DNA from: DATFVA01 sp963832715
GTDB lineage: Bacteria; Bacteroidota; Ignavibacteria; Ignavibacteriales; Ignavibacteriaceae
Direction: 5' to 3'
Length of the DNA stretch: 64,000 bases
Assembly: GCA_963832715.1 (NCBI GenBank)
Contig: CAWHVB010000005.1
Coordinates: forward strand, 62,001 to 126,000
Part shown: one piece after another, positions 46,859-57,300 of the stretch
Numbering within the stretch: position 1 is the stretch's first letter
How the letters are laid out: every line of letters begins with the position of its first letter
Program-made: the position numbers and the translations under genes
The notes under the pieces: model-generated
What the model was told of the DNA's origin: nothing
Databases searched by the model: none
Seen by the model: only the letters and a program-made list of their open reading frames with translations

Positions 46859-47301
46859 TTTTCCTCCAGTGTTATTAGCATTTATTAAAATAACCAGAGT
46901 TTCTTCCCCCGGAGGTATGATGAAGCACATATTTCCTCGTATCATGACGCAAAGGCACGAAGAGAGTGTGGGAGAAGTTAAGATGGATAGAGTGTAAGCT
47001 CGGATGAATCTTTGGTAAGCCGTCGCCTAGCTCAGGTGTCCCGAGGCTGTGTGAAAATGTAAAGCGACCTGTCCCGCTTCTATAGCGGGACAGGTCGCTT
47101 ACCCTGGACCATTAAAAATCTGAATTTGTAGATTCGGCCGCCGCTGGGTTGTTCCCCGGGTTTGATTTTCACACAGTCTCTCCCGACCTGAGATTCCATC
47201 AGCATATATCTCTGAAATTCTTAACGGCGGCATCTTGGTAGAGGGGATGTCCCCGGCACATGCATAAGTGCATAGCAGACGGCACATTAAACTCCGGTCG
47301 T
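46859..47301. other. Intergenic region holding the MITE-like element
   Basis: 443 bp between two DoxX paralogues. The only clear structure is the 162-bp inverted-repeat element at 47031-47192. Confidence 0.6.
47031..47192. repeat. MITE-like element with 28-bp imperfect terminal inverted repeats
   Basis: The left end (47031-47058, CTCAGGT ... CTGTGTGAAAAT) is the reverse complement of the right end (47165-47192) at its outer 7 and inner 12 bases. Inside is a perfect 17-bp stem (47062-47078 with 47084-47100, loop TCTAT), a GACCTGTCCCGC-type hairpin. It encodes nothing and I see no target-site duplication. Confidence 0.7.
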
Positions 47302-47754
47302 CTAACTTTCCTCAGTATGCTGTTCTTTTTTATCCAGCAGGTTATCTACGGAAAATCTGCCGGAGCCGTAGATGAAGTAAAAAATTAGCAGACCAAGTAT
47401 CAGGACAGAATAAATAAGTTCAGAGTTCAGGGCAAACAGTCCCTTATGATAATCGATAAAAATTATTGTGGCAACAAGTATTGGTATCTGGAATAGTACT
47501 ATTACTCGTGTGAGTAGTCCTATTGTTACAAGCAGCCCGCCTGCGATATAAAAAACAAGGACGTACTGTGATGTAACAAGGAAAGAAAAGACATCTATGC
47601 TGCTCATTTCCATATTCAGCACAACCTGCTCACGGTTAATTATGAGAGTGATGCCTTTCATTATAAGAATAATTCCGAGAAGCACTCTGAGGTAATCGAT
47701 CCATTTAGGATGATGTTTGTCGGCCCATTTTTCGATCTGAAGAGTCCAATTCAT
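47302..47754 (-). CDS. DoxX-family membrane protein 2
   Basis: 150 residues, ATG after GGGGAGGAATT. Four helices aligned with DoxX protein 1 (WADKHHPKWIDYLRVLLGIILIMKG is the counterpart of its N terminus), ending FYFIYGSGRFSVDNLL. Same strand and order as its paralogue, pointing to tandem duplication; the intergenic element sits between them. Confidence 0.82.
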   Translation of the reverse strand: MNWTLQIEKWADKHHPKWIDYLRVLLGIILIMKGITLIINREQVVLNMEMSSIDVFSFLVTSQYVLVFYIAGGLLVTIGLLTRVIVLFQIPILVATIIFIDYHKGLFALNSELIYSVLILGLLIFYFIYGSGRFSVDNLLDKKEQHTEES

Positions 47755-47876
47755 AATTCCTCCCCGAATATATAATTGGTGTGAAATTAAAAAGTATTTA
47801 ATTCATCTGATAAGAATGTAATTATTTATTATGCAATAAGAAAGAGGGGTATCCTGCAATCCCTAGATCAGAGCGT

Positions 47877-47894
47877 CAGAAGATAAGAAGATTT
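47877..47894. repeat. Short purine tract of the CTTCTTATCTTCTG type
   Basis: CAGAAGATAAGAAGATTT 3' of the FecR-like gene. On that gene's strand it reads as a pyrimidine tract resembling those at 8135, 54152 and 57745. Confidence 0.5.
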
Positions 47895-47974
47895 CAACGA
47901 CGAACCAGGCCTTCCAAAACCACTCACTCACTCACTCATTCAACCAATCCCCCAACTCGCCCGCCTCTGGCAGG

Positions 47975-49117
47975 TCACTCACTCCTTCCCCTCTCCATTT
48001 CCCCCCACCAGTCTTTCAGCATCGTTTCATTTTTCTTCAGCATCCCTTCATATGTTACGCTCACAGGAGGAGGAACCAGTTCTGATAGCCGGTCGTAGAT
48101 TAACCTGATCCGTTCAGGTCTGGAATTCTTCAGCAGATACCAGAGACTTACCGCATCGTTTTTGGATGCATTTTCAAGTACTGTCTCCAGTTCATCTTCC
48201 GTCCTGCCTCCGAAATCAAAATTTGATAATGCTTCTTTAAACTCCCTGGATGCATCTGCTAAATATGGTGTGCCGGGACTTTTATTTTTCCTTGTTTCAC
48301 AGATTGTTCCTGCTGTTACGATTTCTTCACTTCCCCCCGATTTGATGATGAGTTTTCCGTCAGTCACATTCAGCAAAGCCGAGCCTTTTTTGTCTACTTC
48401 TATTGTATAGGTGCATCCCAGGTCAATCGCTGTTGACGAAGGAGTGATAACCGAGAAATGATTTGCCGGCGCCCATATCCGGGCATCTATTTTTCCGCCC
48501 TGAAGAAATATTCTGCATCCCGTGTCCTTCGTTTCTAAGAGCTGCAGCCTGCTGTTGGGATCAACATCTATCTCACCGGCCATCCCGGCTATTAATCTTG
48601 CCTTGGAGTGCGAATCAGTAGTAAGCCATTCACCTAAGGCAAGCGTTCCGGATTTGCTGAATGTGACACTGCCTGCTGTCGGTGAACCTTTTAACGCCTC
48701 TACCTCCCAGAAAGCCGGCTGAGCTTTAGAAAGGTACAGCACTGAGATCAGCACAGCAATAAGTATGGCGCTTAAAGGAGCTCCGATGGCTATCCACCTG
48801 CTCCGGAAAAGTTTTCTTCTGAATTTCGATTTATCGTGCCGGGAATTATTATTGTGAAGCGGCGAATATAAAATTGCAGGGAGATTGAACCCCGTTTCAT
48901 ATTCGTTCGGTTCGGAAATTCCTTCCCAGAGTTCATCGCTCTGGTGGATCTTCTTCATTATAACACCTGACGATTTCAGTACTGCCTTTAGTTCGCTTGC
49001 GGTTTTCCTGCAGGAATGACAGTGATTTAAATGAAAGGATATTTCACTTCTCATTTCATCAATAAGTTTTCCCATCAAATAATCGTTCAGATAATATTTT
49101 ACTTCCCTGCATTTCAT
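47975..49117 (-). CDS. Zinc-finger anti-sigma / FecR-domain membrane protein
   Basis: 380 residues. N-terminal zf-HC2 motif (HLNHCHSC) near residues 28-36, a membrane helix near 107-130 (WIAIGAPLSAILIAVLISV), then a FecR-like periplasmic domain (AGEIDVDPNSRLQLL, FSVITPSSTAIDLGCTYTIEV) to about residue 290 and a helical tail. The layout is that of an anti-sigma factor controlling an ECF sigma factor, yet no sigma gene is next to it. It could sense an envelope signal. Confidence 0.82.
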   Translation of the reverse strand: MKCREVKYYLNDYLMGKLIDEMRSEISFHLNHCHSCRKTASELKAVLKSSGVIMKKIHQSDELWEGISEPNEYETGFNLPAILYSPLHNNNSRHDKSKFRRKLFRSRWIAIGAPLSAILIAVLISVLYLSKAQPAFWEVEALKGSPTAGSVTFSKSGTLALGEWLTTDSHSKARLIAGMAGEIDVDPNSRLQLLETKDTGCRIFLQGGKIDARIWAPANHFSVITPSSTAIDLGCTYTIEVDKKGSALLNVTDGKLIIKSGGSEEIVTAGTICETRKNKSPGTPYLADASREFKEALSNFDFGGRTEDELETVLENASKNDAVSLWYLLKNSRPERIRLIYDRLSELVPPPVSVTYEGMLKKNETMLKDWWGEMERGRSE

Positions 49118-49543
49118 CCTTAACGCAGATCCTGTTCTTATGGTCTTTACGATTAATTTAAAAGATTTAACAAAGTGTTAATCCATTTATTTTTTGATTT
49201 GTCCGGGCGCAAAGTTTCTTATAAAATATATATTATTGACACAGAAAGTTATGCCGGGGCATACTTTTATGACACAGTGATGAATTGTATTTATAAGCTG
49301 ATAGTCAGAATCTGAACATAAGGGAAAATTATAATTGAAGCAATAAAAATTATTGCTCGGTTATCCTCAATTATTGCCGTTTGTTATGCTTTTTGGCACA
49401 ACGGTAAATTTTTTGCTTGATTTCCCCCCGTAACTTTGTATTTTCGCCATCACAATACTATCAGATTCCTCAATTAATTTTTAACTAATTCACATTTGGT
49501 TCAACCGGACCAGATCACTATTAATTTTTATGGGAGTTATAAT
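49118..49543. other. Divergent intergenic region
   Basis: About 425 AT-rich bases between the FecR-like gene and the membrane-protein gene. Apart from the putative promoter at 49413-49438 nothing is evident. Confidence 0.5.
49413..49438 (+). promoter_or_regulatory. Putative Bacteroidota-type promoter
   Basis: TAACTTTG fits the -7 consensus TANNTTTG; a TTG lies 15 bp upstream, a slightly short spacing. It is about 105 bp ahead of the membrane protein gene at 49544. Confidence 0.35.
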
Positions 49544-50104
49544 ATGAGTTTTTACCTCGTCGCTTTATACCTTCATATAACCGGCGCGCTTGCAATGTTT
49601 GCCGGACTCGGGATCGAGGGTATAGTATTTACTAATCTGAAAAAAGTCTCATCACCGCAGCAGGCGATACCCTGGCTCGGCTCTATGAGGATCCTTCGCA
49701 TAGTTTTCGGCTATTCGGGTGTGGCCCTCCTGGTAACCGGTATTTATCTTGTTGCAATGTCCTGGGGGTGGAACTCCTGGGTTTTAACAGGTCTCGTGCT
49801 CCTTGTAGCCCTCTCGGGCTACGGCAGTACAACAGGAAAAAAGATCGCTATGTCTGTTGCATCTCTTTTGAATACCAATTCTAAGTCAATCCCCGATGGA
49901 GTTAAAAAAATTATTGCTGATCCTTTCCTGATGAAAACTTATAAACTGAAGATTACCCTTGCACTGGGTATCATCTTTATAATGACAACTAAACCCGGCT
50001 GGATGGGAAGTATAGTTGCCGTTGCTGCAGCCTTCGCGGCAGGACTCCTGCTTGATCTTCCTTTTGGTGAACGTGCCGGAGCAAAAGAATTGGAATCCGC
50101 ATAA
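49544..50104 (+). CDS. DUF2269-like integral membrane protein
   Basis: 186 residues from the ATG at 49544 (GGGAG 7 bp upstream). Four to five membrane helices (YLVALYLHITGALAMFAGL; IVFGYSGVALLVTGIYLV; WVLTGLVLLVALSGY; MGSIVAVAAAFAAGLLL). The LHITGALAMFAGLG start resembles DUF2269-type proteins of unknown function. Stands alone. Confidence 0.65.
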   Translation: MSFYLVALYLHITGALAMFAGLGIEGIVFTNLKKVSSPQQAIPWLGSMRILRIVFGYSGVALLVTGIYLVAMSWGWNSWVLTGLVLLVALSGYGSTTGKKIAMSVASLLNTNSKSIPDGVKKIIADPFLMKTYKLKITLALGIIFIMTTKPGWMGSIVAVAAAFAAGLLLDLPFGERAGAKELESA

Positions 50105-50415
50105 ACTAATATTTGTTGAGGTGATGACTAAAAATAATATTGTCATATCGACTGAAGCGAGAAATCCCTCAATCTGTTGAGATTTCCGGGTCGAAGGCTT
50201 GTCTGCTGATGACATTGTCTTACTTTTTGGACAGCCCCTGGACTTAGTGACAGGCATGAAGGAATTCTCTCAAAGAATCATCTTAATGAAACGATGTCTC
50301 TTTCAATTTCTGCCTGTTACGGCATCCGTCATTTCTAAAAGGTTAACACAAAATTGATTAATGAAATGATTTTTAGGAATTTAGCGGTGTAAATACTTAT
50401 TTACCTGGAAATCTG
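50105..50415. other. Intergenic region with GAAATC hairpin
   Basis: 311 bp. GAAATC ... GATTTC arms near 50160-50188 enclose CCTCAATCTGTTGA, and the flanks resemble scattered GTCATNTCGAC-type intergenic repeats. The last 100 bp should hold the response-regulator promoter. Confidence 0.4.
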
Positions 50416-51096
50416 ATGGCTAAAATCCTTATTGTTGATGACGAACCTAATATGAGATTAGGACTCAGGGATAACCTTGAGTTTGAGGGCTATGAAGTTG
50501 ATTCGGCTCCCGATGGGGAAGAAGGACTTACAAAAATTATCGATAATAATTACGACCTTATCCTTCTGGATGTTATGATGCCGAAAATGTCAGGTTTCGA
50601 TGTGTGTAAAGCAATACGGAAAAAGGGAGTTACTACTCCGGTTATTCTTCTTACTGCAAAGGATCAGGAAATAGATAAGGTCCTGGGACTCGAACTCGGT
50701 GCTGATGATTATGTTACCAAGCCTTTCAGTCTGCGTGAGTTAAATGCACGAATTAAAGCTGTAATGCGCAGAGGCGAAAACCAGTCTCCCGTTAATGGCA
50801 AGGTGCAGATTGGTAAAATTGAAGTTGACTTCAGAGGTTATACAGCCCTTGAGAATGAAGATTCCATCTCTATGTCGCATAAAGAATTTGAAATACTGCA
50901 TTATTTATGGAACCATAGAAATAAGATAGTAAGCCGTGATGATCTGCTTGAGAAAATATGGGGTTACGAAGAAAGTCCTACTACACGCACTGTTGACAAT
51001 TTTATCCTCAAATTAAGACAAAAGATAGAAAAAGACCCCAATCACCCGCAATTTATTATTACCGTCCACGGAATAGGGTATAAATTGATCAATTAA
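50416..51096 (+). CDS. OmpR/PhoB-family response regulator
   Basis: 226 residues. Receiver domain with acidic pair D8/D9, phospho-acceptor D52 (LILLDVMMPKMSG), T80 and K102 (TKPFS), followed by a winged-helix DNA-binding domain (HKEFEILHYLWNHRNKIVSRDDLLEKIWGYE ... TRTVDNFILKLRQKI, read in parts). All receiver residues are present, so it should be phosphorylated, but no histidine kinase gene is adjacent (orphan). Confidence 0.92.
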   Translation: MAKILIVDDEPNMRLGLRDNLEFEGYEVDSAPDGEEGLTKIIDNNYDLILLDVMMPKMSGFDVCKAIRKKGVTTPVILLTAKDQEIDKVLGLELGADDYVTKPFSLRELNARIKAVMRRGENQSPVNGKVQIGKIEVDFRGYTALENEDSISMSHKEFEILHYLWNHRNKIVSRDDLLEKIWGYEESPTTRTVDNFILKLRQKIEKDPNHPQFIITVHGIGYKLIN

Positions 51097-51236
51097 ATGA
51101 CCTGCCCGGCACCAGACCGGATGTGTGATTTAAATTATAGTTTATTTTGCGCTATTTACCTTAATTGACTTACAGAAATTTCCTATATGGGAGTTTTTAC
51201 CTAATAAATAAGTCAGCCACATGGATGAGGTAAGCT

Positions 51237-51626
51237 ATGCAGATGCAGAAACGTAGTGAAATGGAAATCGAAAAATACACCCGCGAAATAGAGAATAACC
51301 CTCTTGATTCAATTGCTTATTATAAAAGAGGAACTCTTAAAGCGGAAATAGGCGATCTTTTGGGGGCAAGCCAGGATTTTAAGAAGTCCATTGAACTTGA
51401 AATGCAGGAAGCCAGGGAATATTTCACCATGGGAGTTTCGAAGTATAAAAAAGGCAACCTGCGGGAAGCATGCATCCTTTTCGATAAGGCTATTGCGCTC
51501 GACTGGCGTTATGCTGAAGCTTATTACCAGAGAGGAAAAATAAAAATTGACCAGGGAGATTATGCTTCTGCTATGGAGGATTTCAGCACTGCTATCAAAT
51601 TAAATAAGGATATGAAGTTTTCCTGA
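51237..51626 (+). CDS. Tetratricopeptide-repeat protein 1
   Basis: 129 residues of TPR units: AYYKRGTLKAEIGDLLGASQ, REYFTMGVSKYKKGNLREAC and AEAYYQRGKIKIDQGDYASA, with the terminal DFSTAIKLN. No signal peptide. GAGGT precedes the ATG. Protein-protein scaffold, partner unknown. It is a paralogue of the next gene. Confidence 0.82.
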   Translation: MQMQKRSEMEIEKYTREIENNPLDSIAYYKRGTLKAEIGDLLGASQDFKKSIELEMQEAREYFTMGVSKYKKGNLREACILFDKAIALDWRYAEAYYQRGKIKIDQGDYASAMEDFSTAIKLNKDMKFS

Positions 51627-51800
51627 TCTTTAAAGGTTCCTGGTCCTATCATGACAATTTTTTACAATTAATTACCTTATTCTGACATTCCTTTTCCTTA
51701 CTTACCTTATTTTATTGGTGAATTATATCTGCCGGATGTATTCACTCCTTAAATAGGCTCGTCCCCTCCTGTTCATTGATAATAATATATGAGGTACATA

Positions 51801-52358
51801 ATGGAAAACTATGAAATGATGGGGGATTTCAGAATCTATTCAGGGGTGAAGCCCGGAAAGGTTTCGTTTTATAATGTAGAAGGCACGGCAAAAGCCGATG
51901 GGGGAGAATTGAACGAAGCAATAATAAATTACTCCCGGGCAATTCAACAGAATCCAAACGATGCCCTGGCCTGGTACAACAGGGCGACTGTAAAAGCAGA
52001 CCTTGGCGATTATACAGGGGCATCTGAAGATTTTCAGAGATCGGTTGAGATCGATATGAATGCGTCGGCTAAATACCTGGAAGAGGGGAAGGTTAAGTAT
52101 AAAGAATGCCTCTATAATGAGGCGCTTGATCTTTTTTCCCGTGCAATAGATTTGAATTCATCCTGCTGTGAAGCTTTCTTTTTCAGGGGGAGGGTCAGAT
52201 CGGATCTTGGCGAGTACGGATACGCTCTATCGGATTTTTCGGAGGCGATTAAACTTGATCCCTCGTATCTTCCTGCGTATAAGAACAGGGGGATGATTAA
52301 AGCCAAAATGGGGGATTACCTCGGCGCCTGGCAGGATATCGCAGCTGCTGAAGAATAA
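51801..52358 (+). CDS. Tetratricopeptide-repeat protein 2
   Basis: 185 residues from the ATG at 51801, which has GAGGT 7 bp upstream; an in-frame ATG at 51789 overlaps that site. TPR units include ALAWYNRATVKADLGDYTGA, AKYLEEGKVKYKECLYNEAL, CEAFFFRGRVRSDLGEYGYA and LPAYKNRGMIKAKMGDYLGA. It shares repeat phrasing with TPR protein 1 (DLGDYTGASEDFQRSVE against DLLGASQDFKKSIE). Confidence 0.82.
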   Translation: MENYEMMGDFRIYSGVKPGKVSFYNVEGTAKADGGELNEAIINYSRAIQQNPNDALAWYNRATVKADLGDYTGASEDFQRSVEIDMNASAKYLEEGKVKYKECLYNEALDLFSRAIDLNSSCCEAFFFRGRVRSDLGEYGYALSDFSEAIKLDPSYLPAYKNRGMIKAKMGDYLGAWQDIAAAEE

Positions 52359-52546
52359 GGGATTTTTGTAGTGTTTTTATAAAAGAATTTAGGGATAATT
52401 ATTCCAGCTGCGCCGCTCCGATGAGCGGGCATGACAATTAATTACATTACTTTACCGGTGTATGACACCTGAGACAAATTGATCCTTTAGATTGACGGTG
52501 GAGATTAGATAAGATAATTCTTCACTAAAGATTAAAGGAGAAAAAA

Positions 52547-52939
52547 ATGAAAACTGTTACAACGCTGGTAATGTTATTAGTCATCGCGCTGAATGCGAAT
52601 GTCGGCCTTAAAGCCCAGAGTAATAAATATAAAAATGTGAACGAGTATTCTCTTGAATCATTGAAACAGGGAATACAATCAGATAACCAGGGACTGCGTA
52701 AAAGTGCGATCTATCTGGCCGGTATATACAGGATAGATGAAGCAGTCGAAACCCTGACGGAACAGCTGACAAAGGAAAAGGATCCTGGTATCAGGGTTTT
52801 AATAGCTTTGTCTTTATACAATATAGGAAACCCCGACGGTATGGAAGCTGTAAAGCATCTTGCCAGGGTCGACAAGGATAATGAAGTTAAAAGAATGAGC
52901 ACTGCACTCTACAGGCAGTTTATCGATGTAAAAGAATAA
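52547..52939 (+). CDS. Exported HEAT-repeat-like protein
   Basis: 130 residues, strong AAAGGAG before the ATG. Signal peptide to GLKAQ, then HEAT/PBS-lyase-like repeats (DNQGLRKSAIYLAGIYRI, DPGIRVLIALSLYNIGN, DNEVKRMSTALYRQF). Likely a periplasmic adaptor. It precedes the jelly-roll lipoprotein by 34 bp, so they may be one unit. Confidence 0.8.
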   Translation: MKTVTTLVMLLVIALNANVGLKAQSNKYKNVNEYSLESLKQGIQSDNQGLRKSAIYLAGIYRIDEAVETLTEQLTKEKDPGIRVLIALSLYNIGNPDGMEAVKHLARVDKDNEVKRMSTALYRQFIDVKE

Positions 52940-52973
52940 ATAAATTCTTTGATAGATAGTATATTTACTGGAT

Positions 52974-54053
52974 ATGTATAGCAGATTAATACAGATAATT
53001 TTTATGCTGCCGGTGATAGCGGTTTTATTTCTATCGGGAGGCTGCAGCACAGAAGGTTTTCCACCACCTCCTGTTGCCGGACCTTCAGGATGGAAGCAGG
53101 TTGCTGACCTCAGGGGTGTCTGGAAGTTTTCTGTTGGTGATAACCCTGAATGGGCTTCGCCGGTTTTTCAGGATGAAAAGTGGGAGAGAATTGAAGTCCC
53201 CTCTTCCTGGGAAAACCAGGGCTTTCATGGCTACGATGGTTATGCCTGGTACAGGAATACATTTGAAATTCCCGGCGATTATAAAAACAAAACTATCTAC
53301 CTGTTCCTTGGATTTGTAGATGATGTTGACCAGGTTTTCGTTAATGGAAAACTTGTCGGGTCATCCGGATCGTTTCCTCCTCATTACTGGACAGCCTATG
53401 ATGTTGACAGACGTTACCCTGTTTCGGCTGAGATACTGAATTTTAATAAGAAAAATACTATTGCTGTCCGTGTATATGATGACGAACTTGAAGGCGGAAT
53501 ACTCAGGGGCGATATAGGCCTTTATGTTCCCGAATACTCATTGGAGAACGCTATTGATCTGGTTGGCACATGGAAATTCAGAACAGGTGATAATCCTGCC
53601 TGGAAAGGGTCTGAAATAAATGATAGTAATTGGACAAACATTCTGGTTCCCGGCTACTGGGAAGCTCAGGGTTTTCCTGAATACGACGGATTTGCCTGGT
53701 ACCGCAGAACCGTATTCATACCTTCAGAATACCGTAATGAAAAGCTTATGATTGTTTTGGGTAAAGTTGATGATATTGACGAGGTGTATATCAATGGTAC
53801 ACTTGTAGGCGCTACAGGAAATATGGAGCGTAAGGATTTGGGCGATAATTACCTCAAGCTGAGAACATATTATCTTTCAGACGGCATCCTGAAGTATGGT
53901 TCTAAAAATCTGATTGCTGTCAGAGTTTATGATGGTTTCAAAGAAGGCGGCATTTATGAAGGTCCCGTTTCTATTGTCCCCCAAAAAGAATATATAAAGT
54001 ACTGGAATAAGCTAAGGGACAGCAAGAGCTTCATAGATAAAATTTTTGATTAA
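52974..54053 (+). CDS. Lipoprotein with two GH2-type sugar-binding jelly-roll domains
   Basis: 359 residues. Lipoprotein signal ending FLSGGC. Two homologous domains of about 150 residues: the first has LRGVWKFSVGDNPEW ... VPSSWENQGF ... AWYRNTFEIP ... DQVFVNGKLVG ... VRVYDDELEGG; the second has LVGTWKFRTGDNPAW ... VPGYWEAQGF ... AWYRRTVFIP ... DEVYINGTLVG ... VRVYDGFKEGG. This fold is the N-terminal domain of beta-galactosidase-like GH2 enzymes, without any catalytic barrel. It probably binds carbohydrate at the cell surface. Confidence 0.85.
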   Translation: MYSRLIQIIFMLPVIAVLFLSGGCSTEGFPPPPVAGPSGWKQVADLRGVWKFSVGDNPEWASPVFQDEKWERIEVPSSWENQGFHGYDGYAWYRNTFEIPGDYKNKTIYLFLGFVDDVDQVFVNGKLVGSSGSFPPHYWTAYDVDRRYPVSAEILNFNKKNTIAVRVYDDELEGGILRGDIGLYVPEYSLENAIDLVGTWKFRTGDNPAWKGSEINDSNWTNILVPGYWEAQGFPEYDGFAWYRRTVFIPSEYRNEKLMIVLGKVDDIDEVYINGTLVGATGNMERKDLGDNYLKLRTYYLSDGILKYGSKNLIAVRVYDGFKEGGIYEGPVSIVPQKEYIKYWNKLRDSKSFIDKIFD

Positions 54054-54384
54054 AACACTCTCATTACAAATCATCTTTTAACAAACTCCATTCTGCCCGA
54101 AATTCGCGGTTCGTCTTATCTTCTTATCCTCCAACCCTCTTATCTTCTTAACTTCTGATCCTCTCATCTTCTGATCCTCTTATCTTCTGATCCTCTCATC
54201 TTCTGATCCTCTCATCTTCTTGTCCGCTCACCTTCTCATCTCCTCACCCGCTGCCTACATCTTTCATCTTTTATTTATCCTTTGTATTTTCCATTCGGTT
54301 ATGAGAATAACTTAATTCCATAAATATTGGGAACTCCCATTTAACCTAAACATCTACCAGTAATTTTTTTAGAAAGGATAAACA
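54054..54384. other. Intergenic region with pyrimidine-rich tandem repeat
   Basis: 331 bp between two plus-strand genes. Most of its first 200 bp is the pyrimidine tract including the 16-nt repeat; the last 50 bp carries the AAAGGAT ribosome-binding site of the protease gene. Confidence 0.6.
54152..54247. repeat. 16-nt tandem repeat (CTTCTGATCCTCTCAT)
   Basis: Four near-perfect units at 54152, 54168, 54184 and 54200, then two degenerate ones to 54247, within a longer pyrimidine tract from about 54112. The copy number could vary between strains. Confidence 0.85.
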
Positions 54385-57300
54385 TTGAAACACATATACT
54401 TTCTGATACTGATATTTCTATCAGTTATGATTATTCCGGGTTCTGACTACCTGTATGCGCAGAAGCCGCAGCAGAACCGCGGTTTTGAAATTGTCCCTGA
54501 CGAATCAGAACAGTTTGTCACTAAAAATAATATGAGAGTAAATGCTGCGACGGGCGTACCTGTTTCTGTTTATCAGATCAGCTATAAGGTAAATCCGGAT
54601 ACTCCTGAAAAAATGGCAAGGCAGTACCTGCAGGAAAATTCATCTGCACTCCATCTTAAAAATAATATAAGCGATTTGAGGTATACCGGTACATTTGAAA
54701 CTCCCGGCGGCTACCATGTTCATTTTACTCAGTACATCGGCGAATTTCCTGTTGAGAACTCAACGCTGAATGTAACGATCAACAGGAATAATAAAGTTGT
54801 CTTCCTTGCCGGCGGCTATAAAGTTTCTTATGGTTCAAAAAACCAGGTTGATCTTCAAAACCTCAGGGTTTCTCAGGACGATGCTTTAATTACAGCAAAG
54901 AATTATCTCGGCGTGGAACAGAATATCAGCTTTGAGAAGAAAGAGACTGTCGTATATTATAATAAAGGACAGTTCCGCGTGGTTCAGAAAATCAATTTGG
55001 TTCCGTCATCAGGATTGACGGGCGACTGGGAAGTACTGGTTGATGCTCATTCAGGTGAAATTATTAAGGCTGTCGACAACGCCTGCTATTACGACGGCGG
55101 GCACGACGGAGTGAATTTTGTCGACGGCAGCGGCTGGGTGTTCGATCCCGATCCGATTACTCACGCAAGAACAACCTACGGTACTACAGGCTTTGTAGAT
55201 AACAATGATGCTGACTCTGATTCTCTTACAGCTCACCTTGAAGACAGAGTTCTTCACGATATTAGTTTCGACGGCAGCGTCTATTCTCTTGTCGGTCCTT
55301 ATGCAGAGATAAGAGACTTCGAGGCTCCTTTTACCGGTCTTCATACTAACTCATCCAGCGATTTTCATTTTACAAGAAGCAGCGACAACTTTGAAGCTGT
55401 AAACGTCTATTTCCATATAGATAATGCGATGAGATATATAAATGAAACTCTCGGCTTTACTCTAATGCCGTTTCAATATAACGGGGGAGTAAGGTTCGAT
55501 CCTCACGGACTGAGCGGCGATGATAACTCGCATTATCTCCCTTCTACCGGAAGCATTGCTTACGGCGACGGTGGTGTCGATGACGCTGAGGATTTCGGAG
55601 TGGTTACGCACGAACTCGGTCACGGTCTTCACGACTGGCTGACAAGCGGAAATCTCTCTCAGGTTGAAGGATTAAGTGAAGGATGCGGCGATTACTGGGC
55701 TTCTTCTTATATGAGAAGTACCGGCTACTGGACATCTTCCGATCCCGCTTATTACTGGGTATTTATATGGGACGGACATAATCCTTTCTGGCCCGGAAGA
55801 ATCACTAATTACACTGCTCATTATCCCGAGGGTCTCACAGGTACTATTCATACAGACGGACAAATGTGGGCTTCTTCGTTAATGTCGATCTATGACATTA
55901 TCGGCCGTAATGCAACGGATAGCGATTTCCTCGAAGGACTTTCAATGACAAACTCCGGAACGAATCAGCAGGATGCAGCTTATGCGTTTCTTGCTGCAGA
56001 TCAGTCTTTGTTCGGCGGAAGTTAATGTACCTTCCATTATCCAGGTATTCCAGGATAGAGGTTATATTGCTTCTCCTGTAACTGCAGATTTCACTGCTGA
56101 TGTTACCGGCGGTCAGGCTCCTTTAACTGTTCATTTCACAGATCTTTCTACATCCATAAATGGTCCTATTACATCATGGGAATGGGATTTCGATAATGAC
56201 GGAACAGTTGACTCTTATGACCAGAACCCGAGTTTTATATATACCAATAATGGAAGCTATACTGTAAAACTTACAGTATCAGACGGTTCTGAAACTGACA
56301 GTGAAACCAAGACAGATTTTATCTCTGTTAACAGCGGAGTTTTCGTTTGGGAAGGCGAAGCAAACGGTGCAAATTACAGCGGTGCATTTATAAGAGATTA
56401 TATGCAGTCGCTTGGATTTGATGTTGTTTATTCGTCTGCTTCATCTCTCCCTTCATCCCTGCAGGGTTATGATGCAGTCTTTTTATCGTATGGAAATTTC
56501 GGCGGCGGAAATAATACTCCCCTGGAAGATCCTGATGCTGCTGTTATTGCCGGTTACCTTCAGGGCGGCGGAGCAGTTTACCTGGAAGGCGGCGATGCCC
56601 TTGGATATGATCAGAGTTCAAATACAACATTATTGAATTTGTTCGGAGTGGCTTCCGCGACCGATGGTTCTTCAGGCAGTACTCCGGTTACGGATCTGCA
56701 GGGACAGGCTGGAACATTAACAGAAGGAATGAACTTTACAGGTTCAACTCAGCCAAATAATACCTGGATCGATCTCTATACTCCTAATTCCAGCGGCGCC
56801 CTTGCATTTTTCCAGACTGGAGTCGGCAACGTCGGTGTTCAAAACCTTGGAACTTCGGGTCAAAGAACATTCTGCTTCTCTTATGCGCTCGGTTACCTTA
56901 ACGACGGCTCTTCACCAACTACGAAAGCCGATCTTCTTAATCAGATAGCTGATTTCTTTAACCTTCAGATACCTGTGGAATTGACCTCCCTTACAGCAAA
57001 TGTGGTTAATGATCAGGTACAGCTGAGCTGGCAGACCGCAACAGAAACAAATAACCGTGGATTTGAAATAGAAAGAAGTACCGATAATAATTCTTTCTCA
57101 AAAATCGGTTATGTTCCCGGCAGAGGAACTACAACTGAAAAGTCATCCTATTCATTCATTGATAAAGATGCATCCGAAGGGAAGATTTATTACAGACTGA
57201 AACAGATAGATCTCGACGGTACTTCAGATTATTCGGGAACAGTTGAAGTTAATTTTGCACTTCCGGTTGAATTCAGCCTTTCTCAGAATTATCCGAATCC

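Noticed and set aside
54112..54250. Possible CRISPR array
   Set aside because: The repeats are head-to-tail 16-mers with no unique spacers; it is a simple tandem repeat.
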